From NCBI GenBank assembly GCA_903853185.1, contig CAINSX010000083.1:1-10800 (forward strand): a stretch of 10,800 nucleotides of DNA. The letters are read 5' to 3'. A model generated the notes under the pieces. That model did not search any database. It saw only the letters and a list, made by a program, of their open reading frames with translations, and had not been told where the DNA came from. Shown here piece by piece: positions 1 to 5,933 of this stretch (positions are counted from its first letter, which is position 1; every line of letters starts with the position of its first letter). Source of the stretch: an uncultured Opitutia bacterium. Lineage in GTDB: Bacteria; Verrucomicrobiota; Verrucomicrobiia; Opitutales; UBA953. Both the position numbers and the translations under genes were made by a program.

Positions 1-1141
1 GGTAGAGCTGGGTAGGGGGTGCGAAATCGTATTCCACGGCATAGGCCGGGCGAAGCATGACGGCTTTCTCGAGTCCTGGGACCGAAGCCAGCATCTGCAA
101 CTGGACGGCAAAGGGCAGGGAGGTCGAAAGGCCGTTGATATACCATTCGTCGGTATTTCGACCTTCAGGCTCCAGGTAGAGCTTGTGGGTATCCTTATCC
201 GAGAACTTCACGAACTTGTCCTCAATGGAAGGGCAGTAGCGCGGGCCGACCCCGGTGATCTCGCCGCCATACAGGGGAGAGAGGTGAAGGTTCTCTTGGA
301 CAATCTTGCCGGTGGCACAGGTGGCCTCCGTCATCCAACAGGAGACCTGGTCGCTGCCTGGGGTCCATCCAGGGAGGCGTTCGCCAGCTTGTTCCACGTG
401 GAACAAATCGGTCTGCTTGCGGGTATCGTGGAAGGCAAAAAGGGTGGGGGAGGCATCGCCCGGTTGCTCCTCGCATTTGCTGAAATCAATAGACCTTCCC
501 AGGATGCGCGGAGGGGTTCCGGTCTTGAGTCTTTGGAGTTCGATTCCTGCCTCTAAGAAACTGGCTGACAATGACTTAGCACTAAAGTCTCCGAGCCGAC
601 CGCCTTCGGTTTTGTTCGCCCCGATGTGCATCAGGCCGCGCAAGAAAGTGCCGGTGGTGACGACCACGGTTTTGGCGTGAAAGTCGAGATCGAGGTTGGT
701 CTGTACCCCGACCACGGCGCCGTTCTTAAAGATGAGCCCGGTGACCTGGGACTGGAAGATGGTGAGGCCATCCTGCAACTCGCAGAGGTGCTTCATCCGG
801 AACTGGTAGGCCTTCTTATCGCACTGGGCACGGGGGGCCTGGACGGCGGGCCCCTTGGAGGAGTTGAGGAGGCGGAACTGGATGCCGGTGACGTCAGCGG
901 TCAGGCCCATCTCGCCCCCCAGGGCGTCGATCTCCCGGACGATGTGCCCCTTGGCTTGGCCCCCGATGGCAGGGTTGCAGCTCATCTGGGCGATGGTGTC
1001 CACGTTGCCCGTCAGGAGCAGGACGTCGACCCCCATGCGAGCGGCCGCCAGGGCGGCTTCCACGCCGGCATGGCCAGCCCCACAGACGATGACGTCATAG
1101 GGGCGGTCAGGCCCGAGGCGGATTTGTTTGTGAGGTCGCAT
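1..1141 (-). CDS. mnmG: tRNA uridine-5-carboxymethylaminomethyl(34) synthesis enzyme MnmG (partial, C-terminus off the left edge)
   Basis: FAD-dependent partner of MnmE; together they install the (carboxymethyl)aminomethyl group at C5 of wobble uridine 34 in several tRNAs, in the cytoplasm. I translated the minus strand by hand from ATG 1141-1139 through 380 uninterrupted codons. The FAD-binding GAGHAG is at residues 21-26, followed by MSCNPAIGGQAKGH, NSSKGPAV, LKTGTPPR, GVGPRYCPSIEDK, LEPEGR and the NGLSTSLPF block, all hallmark MnmG segments in the right order. The family is usually about 620-650 residues, so roughly the last 250 are outside the window. The start is supported by GGTGAGGGAG (plus-strand 1147-1156) five bases upstream. 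It lies 23 bp after mnmE and is probably cotranscribed. Oddities: about 18 extra residues relative to E. coli MnmG (from memory) around residues 240-260, containing FHVEQ encoded by a parS palindrome, and a lower-GC stretch at about 481-600. Identification is secure. Confidence 0.97.
   Translation of the reverse strand, partial: MRPHKQIRLGPDRPYDVIVCGAGHAGVEAALAAARMGVDVLLLTGNVDTIAQMSCNPAIGGQAKGHIVREIDALGGEMGLTADVTGIQFRLLNSSKGPAVQAPRAQCDKKAYQFRMKHLCELQDGLTIFQSQVTGLIFKNGAVVGVQTNLDLDFHAKTVVVTTGTFLRGLMHIGANKTEGGRLGDFSAKSLSASFLEAGIELQRLKTGTPPRILGRSIDFSKCEEQPGDASPTLFAFHDTRKQTDLFHVEQAGERLPGWTPGSDQVSCWMTEATCATGKIVQENLHLSPLYGGEITGVGPRYCPSIEDKFVKFSDKDTHKLYLEPEGRNTDEWYINGLSTSLPFAVQLQMLASVPGLEKAVMLRPAYAVEYDFAPPTQLY
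390..405. other. parS: parS centromere-like site (ParB binding) inside mnmG
   Basis: The 16 bases TGTTCCACGTGGAACA form a perfect palindrome, extending to 18 bases (389-406) with the flanking T/A pair. This matches the bacterial chromosomal parS consensus (TGTTNCACGTGAAACA) and is nearly the Pseudomonas-type TGTTCCACGTGGAAC core. ParB binds such sites as a dimer, spreads, and recruits ParA and SMC for origin segregation. In the mnmG frame it encodes L246 to Q251 (LFHVEQ), so the site also serves as codons. mnmG is often near parAB and oriC, which fits. That ParB binds here is inference from the motif. Confidence 0.85.
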
Positions 1142-1146
1142 AGGCG

Positions 1147-1156
1147 CTCCCTCACC
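1147..1156 (-). promoter_or_regulatory. Ribosome binding site of mnmG
   Basis: On the minus strand the sequence reads GGTGAGGGAG, a purine-rich Shine-Dalgarno match, five bases before ATG 1141. It fixes the mnmG start and lies in the 23-bp mnmE-mnmG spacer. It stands out because several other genes in the window have no clear Shine-Dalgarno. Confidence 0.6.
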
Positions 1157-1164
1157 AGAGGGAA

Positions 1165-2523
1165 TCACTTACCTATGCAGAAGGAAGCGAAGAGCTTGTC
1201 CAGCATACGCTCATTATCGATGCGACCCACGATTTCACCCAGGGCGTCTAGGGCGACCCGGCCTTGGGCGGCCGCGAGCTCGGTCTGGATGGGGGCCTTA
1301 AGGTGGCCGGCGGCTTCGGAAAGGGCGGTCGCCGCCCGGGCCAGGGCCTCGGCATGACGGACGCTGACCACGAGGTCTTCGGCGCCTGGGGCGATTTCCT
1401 TGGCGATCAGGAAGTCACCGAGCTTCGCGCGGAGCGCTTCGGCGTCGCGTCCGTCCAGGAGGCAGGCGGAAAGCTTCGCGATCTCAGGGAGGAAATTTTT
1501 CTGCGCGGGATGTACAGGTAGGTCCGACTTGTTCGCGATGACGAGCGTGCGGGTGGGGTCGAGCAACGCGACGAGATCCGCGGGTAGGGCAGGGGGCTCC
1601 GCCGAAGCGTCGACGACGAGAAGGAGCAGATGCGCTCCCCGCGCCTGCTCGAGCGAGCGCGCCATGCCGAGGTTCTCAAGCGCCGACCCCCCGTCGCGCA
1701 ATCCAGCGGTGTCGATCGCGGTCACGGCGAGGGGCAGGCCAGCGACCGGCGCCTCGAGGTAGTCGCGCGTCGTGCCGGCTTCGGGGCTCACGATTGCGCG
1801 GTCGGCGCCGGCGAGCGCGTTGAGCAGGCTCGACTTACCCGCGTTGGGCGCGCCGACGACGGCGACGCGCAGCCCGGCGCGCAGGGCGCCATCATGCTTC
1901 GCGGTGCGAGCGTATCCAGAAAGTTCTGACGCAATTTCAATCAAGCGGGCCGCAGGGCCAAGCGGGTCCTCGGGCGGTAGGTCTTCTTCGGGGAAATCGA
2001 TGTGGGCCTCGAGTTCCGCGAGGATCTGGAGGGTACGGTCAGTCCAGCGGGCGACATGCCGGCCGAGTTCGCCGGCGAGCATGCGGCGGGCGGAGGCGAG
2101 CGCGCGCTCGGAGCTGGCGTGGATCAGGTCGGCGACAGCTTCGGCCTGGGTGAGGTCGATGCGTCCGGCGAGATACGAACGGCGCGTGAACTCGCCGGGC
2201 TCGGCGAGACGTCCGCCGCGGGCGAGGCAATCCTCCGTGATACGGCGCACGAGCAGCGGGTTACCGTGACAAGTGATCTCGAGCGAGTCGTTGCCGGTGA
2301 AGGAGCGGCCGGCATGCCAGAGCACCGCGACGACTTGGTCGATGGCTTCGCCGGCTTGGTTGCGCCAGATGCCGAGCGTCGAGCTCTTCTCGGTGAGCGG
2401 GGTCTTCCGGCAGAGCGCGGCGTGCGCGATCGCCGCGGCGAGGGGTCCGTCGACGCGCACAATCGCCAGGGCCGAACGGCCGGCGGGTGTCGCGGCGGCG
2501 ACGATGGTCTCGGTGGCGGACAT
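1165..2523 (-). CDS. mnmE: tRNA modification GTPase MnmE (TrmE)
   Basis: GTPase partner of MnmG that supplies the formyl-folate-derived one-carbon unit for cmnm5U34 formation in tRNA. The chosen start gives 452 residues beginning MSATETIVAAATPAGR, which matches the family N-terminus (TIVAxATPxGRG). The ORF could be extended to 2640, but the extra 39 residues resemble no family member and would fill the divergent promoter region. Visible elements: N-terminal tetrahydrofolate-binding domain (about 1-118, ending EPGEFTRRSYLAGRIDLTQAEAV), then the inserted G domain with G1 GAPNAGKS (224-231), G2 TTRD (251-254), G3 DTAG (271-274) and G4 NKSD (331-334). The protein ends in the invariant CIGK (449-452), whose Cys is the conserved catalytic-region cysteine. 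There is no obvious Shine-Dalgarno. It is transcribed away from the lysA-like gene and into mnmG. Confidence 0.97.
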   Translation of the reverse strand: MSATETIVAAATPAGRSALAIVRVDGPLAAAIAHAALCRKTPLTEKSSTLGIWRNQAGEAIDQVVAVLWHAGRSFTGNDSLEITCHGNPLLVRRITEDCLARGGRLAEPGEFTRRSYLAGRIDLTQAEAVADLIHASSERALASARRMLAGELGRHVARWTDRTLQILAELEAHIDFPEEDLPPEDPLGPAARLIEIASELSGYARTAKHDGALRAGLRVAVVGAPNAGKSSLLNALAGADRAIVSPEAGTTRDYLEAPVAGLPLAVTAIDTAGLRDGGSALENLGMARSLEQARGAHLLLLVVDASAEPPALPADLVALLDPTRTLVIANKSDLPVHPAQKNFLPEIAKLSACLLDGRDAEALRAKLGDFLIAKEIAPGAEDLVVSVRHAEALARAATALSEAAGHLKAPIQTELAAAQGRVALDALGEIVGRIDNERMLDKLFASFCIGK

Positions 2524-2644
2524 AAGATGGCGTAAGCCGTGGTCATCCCAAGGGGCGAGGGGAGGGGAGGCAAGCGGTGTCATACGGCCGCAAAAAGGCT
2601 GGAAGGGAAGGGCGGGCCTGACACAGTCCGCCCGAGACACTCCC
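2524..2644. other. Divergent intergenic region between mnmE and the lysA-like gene
   Basis: This 121-bp spacer must hold the promoters for both the mnmE-mnmG and the lysA-like operons. It contains a G-rich run (about 2556-2570) and an inverted repeat GGGCGG / CCGCCC (2610-2615 and 2628-2633), which could be a weak hairpin or operator. I could not pick convincing -35/-10 pairs on either strand, and neither gene has a strong Shine-Dalgarno here. Confidence 0.4.
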
Positions 2645-3901
2645 GTGGAAAATCACCGCTTCCTTCTTCCTGATTCGGCCCGCCAGATCGCCGCGGCCCA
2701 TGGCACCCCCTGCTATGTCTATGATCAGGCCACCCTCGAGGCCCAGGCCGACGCCATGCTGGCGTTCCCGAACGCCTACGGCGTGACGGTCCGGTTCGCC
2801 ATGAAGGCGTGCCCTAACGCCACGGTCCTGAAGGTCTTCGCCAACAAGGGTCTGCATTTCGACGCCAGCTCGGGCTGGGAAGTCCGGCGGGCCATGTTCG
2901 CGGGAGTCCCGGCGGACCGCATCTCGCTCTCATCTCAGGAGCTCCCCGAGGATTTCCCCTCTCTTCTTAATAAGGGCGTGCACGTGAACGCCTGCTCCCT
3001 CCTGCAGTTGGAACGGATCGGCAAAGCACTTTCTGGTCATGAGGTCGGCCTGCGCTTCAACCCCGGCCGCGGATCGGGCGGTACGGGCAAGACCAACGTC
3101 GGCGGCCCCGACTCCTCTTTCGGCATCTGGCACGAGTGGGCCGACCAGGCTCAGGCCATCGTGAAGCAGTATGGCCTGAAGGTCGTTCGCATCCATACCC
3201 ATATCGGCTCCGGCAGCGACCCGGTCGTGTGGCAGGAAGTCTCCGCGGCGAGCCTCGCGCTCGTCAGCCGTTTCCCGACCGTGCAAACCCTCAACCTCGG
3301 CGGCGGCTACAAGGTCGCGCGCGTCGCGGCGGAGAAGGGCACCGACCCGCAGGTCGTCGGCGCGCCGGTGAAGGTCGCCTTCGAGAAATTCGCCGTCGCC
3401 GACGGACGTAAGCTCCGCCTCGAGATCGAGCCGGGCACCTTCCTCGTCGCCAACGCGGGCGCCGTCCTTTCTCGCGTCCAGGATATCGTCTCCACGGGCG
3501 CTCGCGAATTCCTCAAGCTCGACTCCGGCATGACCGAGATCCTGCGTCCTTCGCTCTACGGCTCGCAGCATCCGGTGCATCTCTACCCGGCGAAGGCCAC
3601 CGGCGCCACGCGCGACTACGTGATCGTCGGCCACTGCTGCGAATCGGGCGACCTGATCAGCTGCGCGCCCGGTGAACCGGAGACGCTTGCGGCGCGCACG
3701 CTGCCCGAAGCCACCGCCGGCGATCTCTGCGTCATCGGCGGAGCCGGCGCGTATTGCTCTGGGATGAGCACGAAGAATTACAATTCCTTCCCCGAGGCGC
3801 CGGAAGTCCTCCTGCGTCGCGATGGTAAGTTCTCGCTGATCCGCCGCCGCCAGTCGCTCGAGCAGATCCTGCAGAACGAGCAGCCGGCCGAAGGTCTCTG
3901 A
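2645..3901 (+). CDS. lysA: Diaminopimelate decarboxylase-like PLP enzyme (fold type III)
   Basis: Probably decarboxylates meso-diaminopimelate to L-lysine, the last step of lysine synthesis, in the cytoplasm. From GTG 2645 the protein has 418 residues, normal for LysA. The upstream in-frame extension to 2273 is antisense to mnmE and is rejected. Alanine-racemase-like barrel motifs: FAMKACPN with Schiff-base K54; FNPGRGSGG (138-146); HTHIGSGSD (185-192) for PLP phosphate; LNLGGGYK (217-223); EPGTFLVANAG (262-272). The C-terminal domain carries LDSGMTEILRPSLYG (292-306), HCCESGD (330-336, the catalytic Cys-Glu pair) and GAYCSGMSTKNYNSFP (368-383). Unusual points: EPGT where most LysA have EPGR, and GGGYK instead of GGGLG. 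The overall set of motifs still favours LysA over ornithine/arginine decarboxylase, but substrate identity is inferred. The next gene starts two bases downstream. Confidence 0.85.
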   Translation: MENHRFLLPDSARQIAAAHGTPCYVYDQATLEAQADAMLAFPNAYGVTVRFAMKACPNATVLKVFANKGLHFDASSGWEVRRAMFAGVPADRISLSSQELPEDFPSLLNKGVHVNACSLLQLERIGKALSGHEVGLRFNPGRGSGGTGKTNVGGPDSSFGIWHEWADQAQAIVKQYGLKVVRIHTHIGSGSDPVVWQEVSAASLALVSRFPTVQTLNLGGGYKVARVAAEKGTDPQVVGAPVKVAFEKFAVADGRKLRLEIEPGTFLVANAGAVLSRVQDIVSTGAREFLKLDSGMTEILRPSLYGSQHPVHLYPAKATGATRDYVIVGHCCESGDLISCAPGEPETLAARTLPEATAGDLCVIGGAGAYCSGMSTKNYNSFPEAPEVLLRRDGKFSLIRRRQSLEQILQNEQPAEGL

Positions 3902-3903
3902 TC

Positions 3904-5361
3904 GTGCCAATCCTTTCGCCAGCGCTGGGCGCTACCGTGCCCGATTCGCCGCATGCGACCGTCGTCTGCTTGCCGACGCTCGCGGACATCGAGAGCTACG
4001 AGCGCAAGGAGGACCGCGTCTGGAAACTCCTGCGTGCCGGCTACCCCCGCTTTGTCCGCAACGCGCTCGTCACCCGGGCCGCCCAGGAAGCCGCTCGCCG
4101 GCTCGGCCGCTCCGGCGAACTTTTCCCGCTGGTCTCCGAGGCGAGCGCCCGCCGCCTCGCCGAGCATGCCGGCGCCCCCCTCACTTCGGCCGACCGCGTC
4201 GGCGACTGGTGTCTCGTGACGACGCCGGCTGGCGAGGCCGCACTGCGGCTCGCAAAGATGGTCCAGCACACAGGCACGCTGATCTCTTCCCGCCAAGCCG
4301 AAGGCTGGCTCGATGGTGCTGCTCCGATCGATGGCGCCGCGGCGCTCGCGTCGATTCGCGCGGCCCTGTCTCCGTTCCTCACAGGGGTCGCGGCCGCTGA
4401 TATCCTCGTGCCCACGTCCGGCATGAACGCCGTCGACGCAGGCATCGCTGCCGTTGACGCCGTGCAGCGTCCGCGCGGGCGTACCGCCTGGATTCAGCTC
4501 GGGTGGCTTTACGTCGACTCGACCCGTCTCTTTGAGAAGGCGCGCGACGCGCAGCACCACTTCGTCGCCGACGTTCGCGACCTCGCTTCCGTCCAACGCC
4601 TCCTAGCGTCGGGAACGATTGCCGGCGTCTTCACCGAGGTCCCGAATAACCCGCAGCTCGAGACCGCTGACCTTCCCGCTTTGCGCGCGCTCTGCGATAA
4701 GCACGGCGCGAAACTTCTCCTCGACCCGAGCAGCGTCGGGCTCGCCTCCGTCGATGTCTTACCCTTTGCGGACATCGTGGTCTCCAGCCTGACGAAATAC
4801 GCGGGCTCCGAAGGCGATGTCATGGCGGGCATGATCGCCATCCACCCGTCGCGTGCCGATGCGGCCGAATTACTCGCCATCGCCCGCCGCCGTCTCGAGC
4901 CACTGCACGCGCTCGACGTCGCGGTCCTTGCGACGCAAATCGGCCGCATGGCCGAAGTCACCCACCGTCTTTCTACCACCGCGGCGGAGATCGCCCGGCG
5001 CCTCGCTGCCCATCCGTCTGTCGCGCGCGTGCGCACGGCGGATCAAGGACCGACGGGGGAGGCGTATCGTCGCTTGTTGCGTCCGGGCGCTGGTGCCGGG
5101 GCGCTCATCACCTTGGAGCTCCGCGGCGAGATGCGTCGCGCTTACGATCGCTTGGCTGTCGCGAAGGGTCCGAGCTTCGGGCTGCGCTATACTTTGGCCG
5201 CCCCATTTCTCTGGCTCGCGCATTTCGAGGAAGTGACGAACGAGGAGGGGAGGGCGCGAATTAGGGCCGCTGGACTCGACCCCGATCTCTTGCGTATCTC
5301 GGTCGGGCTCGAGCCCGTTGAGGATATCTGGTCGGCCTTCGAAGCCGCGCTGGCCAAATAA
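3904..5361 (+). CDS. Cys/Met-metabolism PLP enzyme, cystathionine gamma-synthase-like (fungal Str2/Met7-like)
   Basis: Fold-type I PLP enzyme, likely joining cysteine to an activated homoserine to give cystathionine (methionine synthesis). A lyase role is possible. There are 485 residues from GTG 3904, supported by GAAGG (3890-3894) nine bases upstream and the two-base gap from the lysA-like stop. Motifs: GYPRF (46-50); TSGMNAVDA (171-179); FTEVPNNPQLETADLPALR (243-261), equivalent to the ExPxNPxL block; LLLDPSS (271-277) with D274 for the PLP nitrogen; SSLTKYAG (294-301) with Schiff-base K298; and C-terminal RISVGLEPVED (464-474), whose Arg binds the substrate carboxylate. Classical MetB/MetC have QLYGGT with a Tyr stacking on PLP. 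Here the position reads QLGWLYVDST, like fungal cystathionine gamma-synthases (GFxYVDTLK). It is longer than bacterial MetB (about 390) and has an extended N-terminal part. Exact reaction uncertain; family secure. Confidence 0.85.
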   Translation: MPILSPALGATVPDSPHATVVCLPTLADIESYERKEDRVWKLLRAGYPRFVRNALVTRAAQEAARRLGRSGELFPLVSEASARRLAEHAGAPLTSADRVGDWCLVTTPAGEAALRLAKMVQHTGTLISSRQAEGWLDGAAPIDGAAALASIRAALSPFLTGVAAADILVPTSGMNAVDAGIAAVDAVQRPRGRTAWIQLGWLYVDSTRLFEKARDAQHHFVADVRDLASVQRLLASGTIAGVFTEVPNNPQLETADLPALRALCDKHGAKLLLDPSSVGLASVDVLPFADIVVSSLTKYAGSEGDVMAGMIAIHPSRADAAELLAIARRRLEPLHALDVAVLATQIGRMAEVTHRLSTTAAEIARRLAAHPSVARVRTADQGPTGEAYRRLLRPGAGAGALITLELRGEMRRAYDRLAVAKGPSFGLRYTLAAPFLWLAHFEEVTNEEGRARIRAAGLDPDLLRISVGLEPVEDIWSAFEAALAK

Positions 5362-5363
5362 AA

Positions 5364-5383
5364 GACCCGCCTTGCGGCGGGTC
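5364..5383 (-). terminator. Rho-independent terminator for the minus-strand small secreted protein gene
   Basis: An 8-bp perfect GC-rich stem (GACCCGCC / GGCGGGTC) with a TTGC loop. Read on the minus strand it is followed by TTTTATTT, a good U-tract, and it lies nine bases beyond the stop of the 5392-5856 gene. On the plus strand the hairpin is followed by CGTGCC, so for the converging upstream PLP-enzyme gene (stop 5361) it would be at best a weak or Rho-assisted terminator. The U-tract overlaps the stop codon of that plus-strand gene. Confidence 0.85.
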
Positions 5384-5391
5384 CGTGCCCC

Positions 5392-5856
5392 TCAGTTCGA
5401 GGACTTCGTCGGGCTCGCCGGTTCGTCGTCCCCGTCGTCCTCGTCATCTGCCTTGGCGCCGGTTTTCTTCGTGCCCCCCTTCTTGGACGTCCGGGCTTTG
5501 AGCATACGCTCGCGGAAGGCGACCCGCTCCTTCTCTTGTAAGGCCGGCGCGCCTTCGTCGACCTTCGCGAGCGCGGCGTCAAAGGCCTTCCGGTAGGCTG
5601 CCTCCGAGTCGGTCGAGCGCTTACGAGCGGCTTTGTATTCGGCGTAGGCCTTGTTGGTCATCGCCCGGTCGGCTTTGGCCTGCTGTTCGACGGCCATGAC
5701 CTCGGGCAGGTCGTTCGCCGCCTTGCGGGCGGCGACGAGCCGGGAGTGCTCCGGGTCGGGCGTGTGGCCTTCCTCCTTGGCGGGGGCGGCGGCGAGCTGG
5801 GCGTGGACGCCGGCGGCGAGAAGCACAGCGGCGAGGGTGGTTTTGATGGTTATCAT
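5392..5856 (-). CDS. Small secreted charged protein of unknown function
   Basis: A 154-residue protein from ATG 5856. I chose this start because it begins a good signal peptide (MITIKTTLAAVLLAAGVHA, likely cut after residue 19); the in-frame upstream extension to 6090 is antisense to the next gene and Pro/Gly-rich. The mature part (about 30-122) is rich in Ala, Lys, Arg and Glu and predicted helical, perhaps coiled-coil, with no cysteine. The end is a Lys/Gly/Thr linker (125-135) followed by an acidic run DDEDDGDDE (137-145) and a Ser/Thr/Pro tail. I recognise no domain. It is probably periplasmic or exported. It is divergent from the glycosidase-like gene and has its own terminator, so it is a single-gene unit. 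The coding frame is convincing because of the signal peptide and terminator. Confidence 0.75.
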   Translation of the reverse strand: MITIKTTLAAVLLAAGVHAQLAAAPAKEEGHTPDPEHSRLVAARKAANDLPEVMAVEQQAKADRAMTNKAYAEYKAARKRSTDSEAAYRKAFDAALAKVDEGAPALQEKERVAFRERMLKARTSKKGGTKKTGAKADDEDDGDDEPASPTKSSN

Positions 5857-5876
5857 GGTGTTGGGTGGGAACGGGC

Positions 5877-5905
5877 TTGAAGGAAAGGTGTCGTAACAGA
5901 ACAAT
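5877..5905 (+). promoter_or_regulatory. Candidate sigma70-type promoter for the 5934 gene
   Basis: TTGAAG (5877-5882) and AACAAT (5900-5905) are separated by 17 bases within the 77-bp divergent spacer between the 5856 and 5934 starts. The -35 is a reasonable match and the -10 matches at four of six positions. Spacing and position suit the plus-strand gene, leaving a leader of about 20 bases with TGAGG (5921-5925) eight bases before the ATG. Motif-only call. Confidence 0.3.
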
Positions 5906-5933
5906 TCAAGTCCCTCGCCCTGAGGTTCACCCC

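Noticed and set aside
181..215. Possible DnaA box (TTATCC near 195)
   Set aside because: TTATCCGAG deviates from TTATCCACA at the important last positions, is solitary, and lies in conserved mnmG codons; no oriC is visible in the window.
185..1357. Plus-strand open frames across the mnmG region (e.g. 185-556, 626-1357)
   Set aside because: They are antisense to the fully open mnmG frame, whose translation shows unmistakable family motifs. Their proteins are low-complexity shadows.
2524..2640. N-terminal extension of mnmE to 2640
   Set aside because: The extra 39 residues match no MnmE N-terminus, whereas MSATETIVAAATPAGR at 2523 does, and the extension would consume the divergent promoter region.
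2273..2644. N-terminal extension of the lysA-like gene to 2273
   Set aside because: It runs antisense through mnmE and reads as Ser/Arg-rich shadow sequence; the GTG at 2645 directly precedes the conserved start of the enzyme.
2984..2999. CACGTGAAC near 2988 as a second parS
   Set aside because: Only the CACGTGAAC core is shared; the left arm (GTG before CAC) does not match and the site is not palindromic beyond GTGCAC/CACGTG.
3732..5236. Long minus- and plus-strand alternate frames over the two PLP-enzyme genes
   Set aside because: High GC produces long shadow frames; the real frames carry K54 and K298 PLP motifs and are collinear with the families end to end.
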